Shown here piece after piece: positions 35,793 through 42,464 of a DNA stretch of 64,000 nucleotides. The position numbers were made by a program, and so were the translations under genes. A model generated the notes under the pieces. That model saw nothing but the letters and a program-made list of their open reading frames with translations, did no database searches and was not told where the DNA came from. Source of the DNA: Luteococcus sp038433155. GTDB lineage: Bacteria > Actinomycetota > Actinomycetes > Propionibacteriales > Propionibacteriaceae. The stretch is from positions 16,866-80,865 of the forward strand of contig NZ_JBCDMW010000014.1 in the NCBI RefSeq assembly GCF_038433155.1, written 5' to 3'. How positions within the stretch are numbered: the first letter of the stretch is position 1; each line of letters begins with the position of its first letter.

Positions 35793-36932
35793 TCAGCCTA
35801 CTCTGCGGGCTCCCTGGATGGGCATGGAACCCACCGGGGAGACCTTGACCCCGGTGCGCGGATTGGCGGCGTGCACGATCATGCCGTTGCCGATGTACAT
35901 CCCGACGTGGGTGATCCCCGGGTAGTAGAAGACCAGGTCACCGGGCTGCAGGTCCGCGGTGGGCACGCTCTGCCCGACGCCGATCTGCTGCTGGGAGGTG
36001 CGCGGCAGCGAGACCCCGGCCCGGTTCCAGGCGGTGAGCATCAGCCCGGAGCAGTCATAGGCGCCGGGCCCGGTTGCGCCCATCACATAGGACTTGCCCA
36101 CCTGGGCCAGGGCGAAGTCCACCGCGCTGCTGGCGCGGCCGGAGCCGCCCGTCGCGGCCGCGGGGGTGGTGGTGGCCGACTCAGCCGAGGGCGAGGGCGA
36201 GGGCTCCGCCGACGGGGAGGCCGACGCGGATGCCTCGGCGGCCGCCCGGGCCGCCGCCTCCTGCTGCTCCCGCTGGCGCTCCTGGGCGGCCTTGACCGCG
36301 GCCGCCTCCTTGGCCTTGCGCTCCTCTTCCTTCTTGCGCTCGATCTCGGCCAGCCGGGCCTTCTCCTCGGCCGTCAACCGGTCCAGGACGGCCTTCGCCT
36401 CCGCCTCCTTGCGGTGGTAGGCCTTGGCGACGGTTGCCTGCTCCGCCTTGTCCGCGGCGATCTTCTTGCGGGTGGCGGCGGCCGTCTGCCGGGTGGCGGC
36501 CAGATCGGCCTGGGCCAGCTGCAGGCGCTGCACCTGCTCATTGGCCCGCTCGGTGACGGTCTGGATGGTGGACAGCTGGTTCAGGAAGTCGGCATCGTCG
36601 TCGCTGGTCAGCAGGCGGGTGGTGACGTCCACCCCGCTGGTCTGGTAGCGCAGCATGGCGAACTGGCCCAGGTTCTTGCTGAGGTCGGTGACCTTGGTCT
36701 TCTGGCCGGCCAGGTCCTTGTCCGCCAGGGCCAGCGCCCTGGTGGCGTCGTCCAGGCTGGCCTGCAACTGGATGTAGCGGGCATCCATCGCGGAGGCCTC
36801 GGCCTCGATCCGGGCCAGGTCCTGCTGGGCCTTGCGCACGGCCTCGGGGTCGGCCTGGGCTGCGGGCAGGCCGGTGACCAGGCCGCTGGCAAGCAGACCG
36901 GACACCGCCACAATGCTCAGCATTCGCCTCAT
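35793..36932 (-). CDS. Secreted NlpC/P60 peptidoglycan endopeptidase (C40 family)
   Basis: 379 aa. Signal peptide (about 1-27, ending QAD), long coiled coil (about 28-230) as in RipA-type hydrolases, Ser/Pro-rich linker (about 232-262), then NlpC/P60 domain with Cys294 (AYDCSGL), His342 (THVGMYIG) and His354 (VHAANP). It should cut stem peptides at the wall; the coiled coil may keep it inactive until docked. ATG has GGAG upstream. Immediate downstream neighbour is the ROK kinase gene; upstream and divergent is the exonuclease gene. Confidence 0.93.
   Translation of the reverse strand: MRRMLSIVAVSGLLASGLVTGLPAAQADPEAVRKAQQDLARIEAEASAMDARYIQLQASLDDATRALALADKDLAGQKTKVTDLSKNLGQFAMLRYQTSGVDVTTRLLTSDDDADFLNQLSTIQTVTERANEQVQRLQLAQADLAATRQTAAATRKKIAADKAEQATVAKAYHRKEAEAKAVLDRLTAEEKARLAEIERKKEEERKAKEAAAVKAAQERQREQQEAAARAAAEASASASPSAEPSPSPSAESATTTPAAATGGSGRASSAVDFALAQVGKSYVMGATGPGAYDCSGLMLTAWNRAGVSLPRTSQQQIGVGQSVPTADLQPGDLVFYYPGITHVGMYIGNGMIVHAANPRTGVKVSPVGSMPIQGARRVG
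35795..35800 (-). promoter_or_regulatory. -10 box of leaderless ROK kinase mRNA
   Basis: Minus-strand TAGGCT, six bases before the GTG at 35788. It overlaps the end of the upstream NlpC gene. Confidence 0.5.
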
Positions 36933-36982
36933 CGGTGCTTGCTCTCCAGTCTTCAGGGTGGGGCCGTGGATCGGCTACCCGC

Positions 36983-36988
36983 ATTCTA
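36983..36988 (-). promoter_or_regulatory. -10 box for the NlpC/P60 gene
   Basis: Minus-strand TAGAAT, about 50 nt upstream of the ATG at 36932. Confidence 0.4.
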
Positions 36989-37051
36989 GTCGAGATCGGA
37001 CCTATCACGAACGGCCGACCAGACGCCGTCCCGGCCCGCCCCCGCCGAAAA

Positions 37052-37074
37052 ATGTCAGAGGCGGCCCCTAGCGT
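37052..37074 (+). promoter_or_regulatory. PafBC-like damage promoter of the exonuclease/GIY-YIG gene
   Basis: ATGTCAGAG (37052-37060), N8, TAGCGT (37069-37074). Compared with TTGTCRGTG-N8-TANNNT there are two mismatches and exact spacing. The ATG at 37082 is seven bases after the -10. Confidence 0.6.
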
Positions 37075-37081
37075 CTGGGAC

Positions 37082-38827
37082 ATGACAACAGCCGCCTATC
37101 GCGCCAGCCAACCCAGCCTGGAGGACCTGGGCACCCCGCTGCGGGAAGTGACCTTCGTCGTGGTGGACCTCGAGACCACTGGGGGTTCCGAGGACAGCCA
37201 GATCACCGAGATCGGGGCGGTCAAGGTTCGCGGTGGGGAGATCCTGGGCGAGTTCCAGACCCTGGTCAACCCCGGCAGCCACATCCCCGCCGTGGTGGCG
37301 GTGCTGACCGGTATCACCGACCGGATGGTGGCTGGCCAGCCGCGGATCGGTCAGGTACTTCCCAGCTTCCTGGAGTTCAGCCGGGGCTGCGTGCTGGTGG
37401 CCCACAATGCCGGCTTCGACATCGGCTTCCTCAAGCGGGCCTGCGCCGCCCAGGAGACCCCGTGGCCGGGCCACGTCGTGGTGGACACCGTCGCCCTGGC
37501 CCGGCAGGTGCTGCTGCGCGACGAGGTGCCCAATTGCAAGCTGGGCACGCTGGCCACCCACTTCCGGGCCACCACCGTGCCCAACCACCGCGCCCTGTCC
37601 GACGCCCGGGCCACGGTGGACGTGCTGTACGGCCTGTTGGAGCGGGTGGGCAACCTGGGCGTCGACACCTTGGAGGACCTGACCGAGTTCACACACCGGG
37701 TGTCCCCGCAACGCCGCGCCAAGCGGGTCTGGGCCAAGGACCTGCCCAACTCCCCCGGCGTGTACTGCTTCTACGCGGACCATCCCGACGGCGAGGGCAC
37801 CCGGCGGGAGATCCTCTACGTCGGCAAGAGCAAGAACATCCGCACCCGGGTGCGCACCTACTTCACCGCGTCCGAGAGGCGCGGCCGGATGGAGGAGATG
37901 GTGCGGGTCGCCACCGGGGTGGAGGCCCATGTCTGCGCGACCCCGCTCGAGGCCGAGGTGCGGGAGCTGCGGCTGATCCGCTCCCACGCCCCGCGCTACA
38001 ACCGTCGTTCCCGCAACCAGGACCGGCTGGTCTGGGTCAAACTCACCCGGGAGGCCTTCCCCCGGCTCTCGGTGGTGCACCGCGTGCTGGACGACGGCTG
38101 CCAGTACTGGGGGCCCTTCGGAAACCGGCAGGCGGCGGATGAGGCGGTGCTGGCGCTCTACGACGCCTATCCGCTGCGGCAGTGCACCCGTAGGCTCTCC
38201 CAGCGCACCGCCAGCCAGGCCTGCGCCCTGGCCGAGATGTCGCGCTGTCTGGCGCCGTGCGAGCTGACCGCCGGGGCCGAGGCCTATCCGGAACTGGTGG
38301 AGCGGGTACGCCTGGCCATGGCCAGCGATGTCCGCCCCGTGGTGAGCCAGGTGGGCAGCCGCCTGGCCCGGCTGGCCGAACAGCAGCGCTATGAGGAGGC
38401 CGACCTGGTCTCGGGGCGGCTGCGCGGCTACCTACGGGCCACCGTGCGCGGCCAGCGCTTCGCCTCGGTGGCCCGCTGCCCGCAAATCGTCGCCGCGCTG
38501 CGGGACCCGGGCGGTGGCTGGCAGATCCACGTCTTCCGGCACGGCCGGCTGGCCGCAGCGGCCCTCAGCGCCCCGGGCGAGGTCCCGCAAAGAGTGGCGC
38601 GGGAGACGATTGCCCTGGCAGAGACGGTGTTGCCGCCTGCCTCCGGCATGCCGGCCGCCACCATCGAGGAGTGCGAGCTGGTGGCCGGCTGGCTGGAGAC
38701 CCCCGGGGTGCGTCTCATGGAGGTCGACGGGGAGTGGAGCTGGCCGGTCCACCTCTCGGTGGGGGCCCTCAGGCTCCCCGGCGGGTCACAGGCCGAGCGA
38801 GAAGGTGGCCTCGAGGTCGCGGGTTGA
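37082..38827 (+). CDS. DEDDh exonuclease fused to GIY-YIG nuclease (UvrC/Cho-like)
   Basis: 581 aa DNA-repair nuclease. N-terminal DnaQ-type 3'-5' exonuclease: D29-x-E31 (VVDLETTG), AHNAGFDIGFL, and H169/D174 (HRALSDA). GIY-YIG domain: PGVY from residue 225 and YVGK at 246-249, followed by the UvrC-like region and a UVR-type motif (ARLAEQQRYEEADLVSGRL). The UvrC RNase H half is absent. The fusion is known in Actinobacteria (Rv2191-type). The frame is open upstream, but the ATG at 37082 follows the -10 box by seven bases. Its tail overlaps the next gene's tail by 42 bp. Confidence 0.92.
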   Translation: MTTAAYRASQPSLEDLGTPLREVTFVVVDLETTGGSEDSQITEIGAVKVRGGEILGEFQTLVNPGSHIPAVVAVLTGITDRMVAGQPRIGQVLPSFLEFSRGCVLVAHNAGFDIGFLKRACAAQETPWPGHVVVDTVALARQVLLRDEVPNCKLGTLATHFRATTVPNHRALSDARATVDVLYGLLERVGNLGVDTLEDLTEFTHRVSPQRRAKRVWAKDLPNSPGVYCFYADHPDGEGTRREILYVGKSKNIRTRVRTYFTASERRGRMEEMVRVATGVEAHVCATPLEAEVRELRLIRSHAPRYNRRSRNQDRLVWVKLTREAFPRLSVVHRVLDDGCQYWGPFGNRQAADEAVLALYDAYPLRQCTRRLSQRTASQACALAEMSRCLAPCELTAGAEAYPELVERVRLAMASDVRPVVSQVGSRLARLAEQQRYEEADLVSGRLRGYLRATVRGQRFASVARCPQIVAALRDPGGGWQIHVFRHGRLAAAALSAPGEVPQRVARETIALAETVLPPASGMPAATIEECELVAGWLETPGVRLMEVDGEWSWPVHLSVGALRLPGGSQAEREGGLEVAG

Positions 38828-39061
38828 GTAGGTGCGGAAGGCGATGTGGGTCTCGGTCTCCAGCACGCCGGGGACCTTGTTGAGGTGGTCGGCCACCACC
38901 TCGGCCACGGCCTCGGTGTCGCGCACCCGGACCATCACGATCAGGTCGATGGCGCCGGTGACGGAGTAGACCTCGCTGACCCCCTCCAGGGCGGCGATCT
39001 CCTGGGCAACCTCGGGAATGCGGGCCACGTCGGCCTTGACGAAGGAAATGGCGGTGATCAT
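38786..39061 (-). CDS. Lrp/AsnC ligand-binding (RAM) domain protein
   Basis: 91 aa. Only the RAM effector-binding domain is present (FVKADVARIPEVAQEIAALEGVSEVYSVTGAIDLIVMVRVRD...), with no HTH. Such proteins form ring oligomers that bind amino acids and may modulate other regulators. Leaderless start: TAGGAT six bases before ATG. The gene's 3' end overlaps the exonuclease gene. Confidence 0.9.
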   Translation of the reverse strand: MITAISFVKADVARIPEVAQEIAALEGVSEVYSVTGAIDLIVMVRVRDTEAVAEVVADHLNKVPGVLETETHIAFRTYSTRDLEATFSLGL

Positions 39062-39067
39062 GCCCTG

Positions 39068-39073
39068 ATCCTA
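39068..39073 (-). promoter_or_regulatory. -10 box of leaderless RAM-domain gene
   Basis: Minus-strand TAGGAT, six bases before the ATG at 39061. Confidence 0.55.
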
Positions 39074-39147
39074 GGGACTCCCCGCAGGGAACGCACTGCG
39101 GGCCGCCGACCAATTGCTCGACGGCCCGCGGTGGCGGCTGGTGCGCG

Positions 39148-39660
39148 TCAGGCGATCTCGACGGACTCGATCACGACGGGCTCGACGGGGCGATCCATCC
39201 GGCCGGTGGGCACGGTGGCGATCTCGTCGACGACCTTCTGGCTGGCCGCGTCCGTGACCTCACCGAAGATGGTGTGCCGACGGTTCAGGTGCGGGGTAGG
39301 CGCGACGGTGATGAAGAACTGCGAGCCATTGGTGCCGGGGCCGGCATTGGCCATGGCCAGCAGGTAGGGCTTGTTGAACTGCAGCTCGGGGTGGAACTCG
39401 TCGCCGAACTGGTAGCCGGGGCCACCGGTGCCGGTCCCCAGGGGGCAGCCGCCCTGGATCATGAAGCCGTCGATGACGCGGTGGAAGCCCAGGCCGTCGT
39501 AGAACTTGCCGGTGGTCTTCTCCCCGGTCTTCGGGTCCAGGTACTCCTTGGTTCCGTCGGCCAGGCCGACGAAGTTCTCCACGGTCTTGGGCGCCTGGTC
39601 GGCGAACAGCTCGATCACGATGTCGCCGTGATTGGTGTGCAGGGTTGCAGTGGATGCCAC
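39148..39660 (-). CDS. ppiA: Cyclophilin-type peptidyl-prolyl cis-trans isomerase
   Basis: 170 aa, cytoplasmic by lack of a signal peptide. The cyclophilin core is visible: GDIVIELFADQAPKTVENFVGLA, FHRVIDGFMIQGGCP, ANAGPGTNGSQFFIT and HTIFGEV. It carries an insertion (EYLDPKTGEKTTGKFYDGLG) typical of actinobacterial PpiA. GTG 39660 has GAGGA about eight bases upstream; the longer open frame upstream lacks that. Confidence 0.94.
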   Translation of the reverse strand: MASTATLHTNHGDIVIELFADQAPKTVENFVGLADGTKEYLDPKTGEKTTGKFYDGLGFHRVIDGFMIQGGCPLGTGTGGPGYQFGDEFHPELQFNKPYLLAMANAGPGTNGSQFFITVAPTPHLNRRHTIFGEVTDAASQKVVDEIATVPTGRMDRPVEPVVIESVEIA

Positions 39661-39798
39661 TGGGTGTCCTCTCGTTGCCGGGCCCGGGTGGGCCGTCTGC
39701 TCGAGACTATCCGGTTGGGCGGGCGCGTCGGCACCCCGAGCTGTTCGCTGTTGGTGGAGCCACCGACGATTTCGTGTTCTGCGGCTCCCCGGCCGGGT

Positions 39799-39804
39799 AG
39801 CGTG
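39799..39804 (+). promoter_or_regulatory. -10 box for the sunset-domain gene
   Basis: TAGCGT, about 48 nt upstream of the GTG at 39852. Confidence 0.4.
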
Positions 39805-39851
39805 GTGGCGGTGCTCGATCACGAGCCCTGTCAACGAACATCGGAGGAAAC

Positions 39852-40799
39852 GTGACCCGAAAGCCCAAGCACGAGGCCGCCGCAGAGGATCGTACGGCCG
39901 TCGACCGCGCCGTTCAGCTCGTGGAGCAGGTTCTGGGAGTCACCAACCCGGTCCTTGGCCAGGCCGTCAAGGCCGCCGACCATGCCCGCCGCAATGCCGG
40001 CGAGCATGTGGCGCCCCTGGCCGAGCAGGCCAAGCACACCGCCGCCACGAAGGTTGCCCCGCTGGCCGCCACGGCCGTCGCCGTGGGAGCCGCCAAGAAG
40101 GAGCAGCTGCAGCCACACCTCGACACGGTTGCCGAGAAGGTGCAGCCCGCTGCCGAGCAGGCCCGCGCCAAGGTCCAGGAGGATCTGGTGCCGCAGCTGA
40201 TGGAGCTGCTGCACCAGGCCGAGAATCACCCCGCCGTCAGCGAGGCCAGCAAGCGCAGCGCCGCCGCCAAGGCCGCCCTCAAGGGCGAGCTGGAGCTGCC
40301 GGAGAAGAAGAAGCGCAGCGTCGGCGGAACCGTCGCCAAGGTCGCCGCCGCCGGCACCCTGCTGGCCGCCGTCACCGTGGCCGTGCGCCAGTTCCTGGCC
40401 AGCAAGGACGACGCGTGGACCGCTCACCAGCCCAGCACCGCCTATGTGGCCGAGGAGCCGTCGGCGGACGAGGCCATGGACCGGGCCGAGACCGAGCCCG
40501 GCCAGCCGGCCCAGCGCGATGTGGAGTCCGAGCCGAACCCGCACGAGCAGATGAGCGCCGAGGGTGGCCCGGTGAACGGTGCCGAGACCGTCGCTGAGGA
40601 CATCAACGTGCTCAACGAGTACGGTGAGGGCGCGTACGTGGGCGAGGAGCCGCCGTCGGGCTTCGACATCAAGGGCAATGAGCGCTCGATGAAGTTCCAC
40701 ACCAGCGACTCCGCCGGTTACGAGCGCACCATCGCCGACGTGTGGTTCAACTCGGTGGAGGCCGCCGAGAAGGCCTGTTTCACCCGCGCGCAGCGCTGA
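39852..40799 (+). CDS. Sunset-domain protein with Ala-rich helical region
   Basis: 315 aa. An Ala/Lys/Glu-rich amphipathic region (about 1-150) with a hydrophobic segment at about 160-180 (VGGTVAKVAAAGTLLAAVTVAVRQFLA), then an acidic linker and a C-terminal domain at about 270-312: FDIKGNERSMKFHTSDSAGYERTIADVWFNSVEAAEKACF. That end matches the sunset-type domain (IKGN, Tyr/His, WF, AAE pattern). Function unknown. GTG 39852 has GGAGGAAAC upstream. A strong terminator follows. Confidence 0.75.
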   Translation: MTRKPKHEAAAEDRTAVDRAVQLVEQVLGVTNPVLGQAVKAADHARRNAGEHVAPLAEQAKHTAATKVAPLAATAVAVGAAKKEQLQPHLDTVAEKVQPAAEQARAKVQEDLVPQLMELLHQAENHPAVSEASKRSAAAKAALKGELELPEKKKRSVGGTVAKVAAAGTLLAAVTVAVRQFLASKDDAWTAHQPSTAYVAEEPSADEAMDRAETEPGQPAQRDVESEPNPHEQMSAEGGPVNGAETVAEDINVLNEYGEGAYVGEEPPSGFDIKGNERSMKFHTSDSAGYERTIADVWFNSVEAAEKACFTRAQR

Positions 40800-40848
40800 C
40801 CCCGACGGCTGGGCTGACCCAGCCCGGCACCGAACCACGCTGAACCAC

Positions 40849-40896
40849 GCCGTGGCGCCCGCTCCCCGATGGGGACGGGCGCCACGGCTGTTTGTT
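40849..40896 (+). terminator. Rho-independent terminator after the sunset-domain gene
   Basis: Arms GCCGTGGCGCCC (40849-40860) and GGGCGCCACGGC (40877-40888), with an inner stem and a T-rich tail TGTTTGTT. Confidence 0.8.
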
Positions 40897-41132
40897 GGGG
40901 CCGAGCATTCCTCGCGCCGCGGGGCCACCACGCACGAAGGTGCCCCCGGCGAACCGTCAGGCGGAACGTCGCGCCGGAGCGCGCACAAAGCGCCCTGCTC
41001 TGCTCGACGTGTTCGGTCGAGGCCAGAGGGCAAGAATTCACCACCGGCCGGTTCACCAACTGGCGTGAGCATTCCGCGGAACCGGCCGGCGCCACGCCCC
41101 GGCCGGAGCCAAATCTTGGTCATCTGCCCCGG
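40897..41132. other. Gene-free stretch before the second TGTTGTCC array
   Basis: Part of a 441-bp gap between the sunset gene and the HTH gene. I see no convincing ORF on either strand and no RNA gene; the array, a hairpin and a terminator are listed separately. Confidence 0.5.
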
Positions 41133-41162
41133 TGTTGTCCGGGTGTTGTCCATTTGTTGTCC
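41133..41162 (+). repeat. Triple direct repeat TGTTGTCC, 11-bp period, locus 2
   Basis: TGTTGTCC starts at 41133, 41144 and 41155, each followed by three variable bases. The last copy ends 78 nt before the ATG at 41241, very similar to locus 1. Confidence 0.85.
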
Positions 41163-41202
41163 GTGTTCTCCAACCCATGGCGCTGGGCCGCGAGACCCGA
41201 AA

Positions 41203-41224
41203 GGGTGGTGCTGTTCCACCACCC
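41203..41224 (+). promoter_or_regulatory. Hairpin just upstream of the ribosome site of the HTH gene
   Basis: GGGTGGTG (41203-41210) pairs with CACCACCC (41217-41224) around a 6-nt loop. It ends 3 bases before GAGGAG (41228-41233), so it could modulate translation or mRNA stability. Confidence 0.45.
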
Positions 41225-41240
41225 CACGAGGAGAACGACG

Positions 41241-41714
41241 ATGTCCGCCACGAGCCCCGCCCACCAGGACTGGATCCCCGCCGCACCCTTCCGCGCCCAT
41301 TTCCAGCTGCTGCTGGAACAGACCGGGCTGCCCTGGCGGGTGGTGGCGCTGGCCACCGGGGTGCCCGCCCGGCTGGCCCAGCGGCTGGCCCTGGCCCCAC
41401 CCGGGCGGGACCGGATCCGTCGAGCCGACGCCCTGCGCCTGATCACCGTCGGACCCGACGACCTGCTGCGGCTCGGGGACCAATCGGTCGCCTGCCGGGC
41501 GGCGGGTCGACGGCTGGCCGCCCTCGCCAAGGACGCCGGACTGGACACGATGGAGATCGCGCGGGTCAGTGGCCTCACCCCCAACCTCGCGCACCAATTG
41601 CTGACCGACCGCCTGCACCGGTGCTCGCGGCTGACCCTGCTGCGGGTCCAGGCCTGTTGTGACCAGTTGGAGGCGGTGCCCGGGGCCGCCCCCAGCCGGA
41701 TCCCCGCGGCATGA
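41241..41714 (+). CDS. Protein with two HTH-like repeats, coupled to prepilin peptidase
   Basis: 157 aa. Two similar helical segments look like HTH units: residues about 15-75 (FRAHFQLLLEQTGLPWRVVALATGVPARLAQRLA) and about 85-140 (LAALAKDAGLDTMEIARVSGLTPNLAHQLLTDR). I do not recognise the family. ATG 41241 has GAGGAG eight bases upstream; the open frame before it covers a repeat array and hairpin and is unlikely to be translated. Overlaps the next gene (ATGA), so the two are coupled. Confidence 0.72.
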   Translation: MSATSPAHQDWIPAAPFRAHFQLLLEQTGLPWRVVALATGVPARLAQRLALAPPGRDRIRRADALRLITVGPDDLLRLGDQSVACRAAGRRLAALAKDAGLDTMEIARVSGLTPNLAHQLLTDRLHRCSRLTLLRVQACCDQLEAVPGAAPSRIPAA

Positions 41715-42370
41715 GCCCCGCCGGGCCGCTGCTGTGCAGCGCCGCCGGCGCCGCCCTGGCGGGGCTCGCGATGGGTCTGGTGGTCCCCCGCCTGCCCGAG
41801 CCGCCGCCGACGCCACCCGACGGCTGGGCCAAGCCCCGCTATGCCACCCTGGGCACCGCCCGACACGTCGCCCTGGTGAGCGCGGCGGGTGGGGTGGCCG
41901 GCGCGGTCGTCGGGCTGCAGCCCAGTGTCCAGTGGCCCCTGCTGCTGGCCCTGGCCGGCCCCGGCGCGGCCCTGGTGGGCGTCGACGCGCTGACCACCTA
42001 CCTGCCGCTGGGGCTCACCCGCTGGTGCTGGGTGCTGGCCGGCGTGGGGCTCGCGGTGGCCGGGCCCGGGGTGGTGCCGCGGGCAGCCCTGGCCGGGCTG
42101 GCCACCGCGGCCCTGTTCTGGCTGGTCTGGCGGCTCGGGGCGGGGCTGGGCTTTGGCGACGTCCGGCTCGCTCCCCTGGTGGCCCTGTCCGGCGCCGTCG
42201 ACTCCTGGACGGCCTGCTACCTGGCCCTGCTGTTCGGAAGCCTCCTGGGGGTTTCCTGGGGCCTGGTGACGACGCTGTGGCGACGCCACCATCCGCACCC
42301 GCTGGGAAACGTCTTCCCCTATGGCCCCAGCCTCTGGTTGGGGCTGTGGCCCGCACTGCTGCTGGCCTGA
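41711..42370 (+). CDS. A24-family prepilin peptidase (CpaA/TadV-like)
   Basis: 219 aa, about six membrane helices. The two catalytic aspartates are visible: one in LVGVDALTTYLP and one in GLGFGDVRLAP, the GxGD motif. The N-terminal Cys-rich methylase part of PilD is absent, so it is the short type. Its pilin substrates (flp/tad or type IV) are not in the window, so it is orphaned here or serves a distant locus. Coupled to the double-HTH gene; convergent to qcrB across a strong terminator. Confidence 0.88.
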   Translation: MSPAGPLLCSAAGAALAGLAMGLVVPRLPEPPPTPPDGWAKPRYATLGTARHVALVSAAGGVAGAVVGLQPSVQWPLLLALAGPGAALVGVDALTTYLPLGLTRWCWVLAGVGLAVAGPGVVPRAALAGLATAALFWLVWRLGAGLGFGDVRLAPLVALSGAVDSWTACYLALLFGSLLGVSWGLVTTLWRRHHPHPLGNVFPYGPSLWLGLWPALLLA

Positions 42371-42386
42371 CCCCCCACCAGTTCGA

Positions 42387-42439
42387 CAACGGCAAGGGCG
42401 GGGAGCCCGGTTTCCCGGGGCTCCCCGCCCTTGCCGTTG
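42387..42439. terminator. Bidirectional terminator between prepilin peptidase and qcrB
   Basis: Arms of 22 bases: CAACGGCAAGGGCGGGGAGC plus two bases (42387-42408) pair with the reverse complement at 42418-42439. It separates convergent genes. Confidence 0.85.
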
Positions 42440-42464
42440 ACTACTGCTGGGGCTCTGACCTCGC

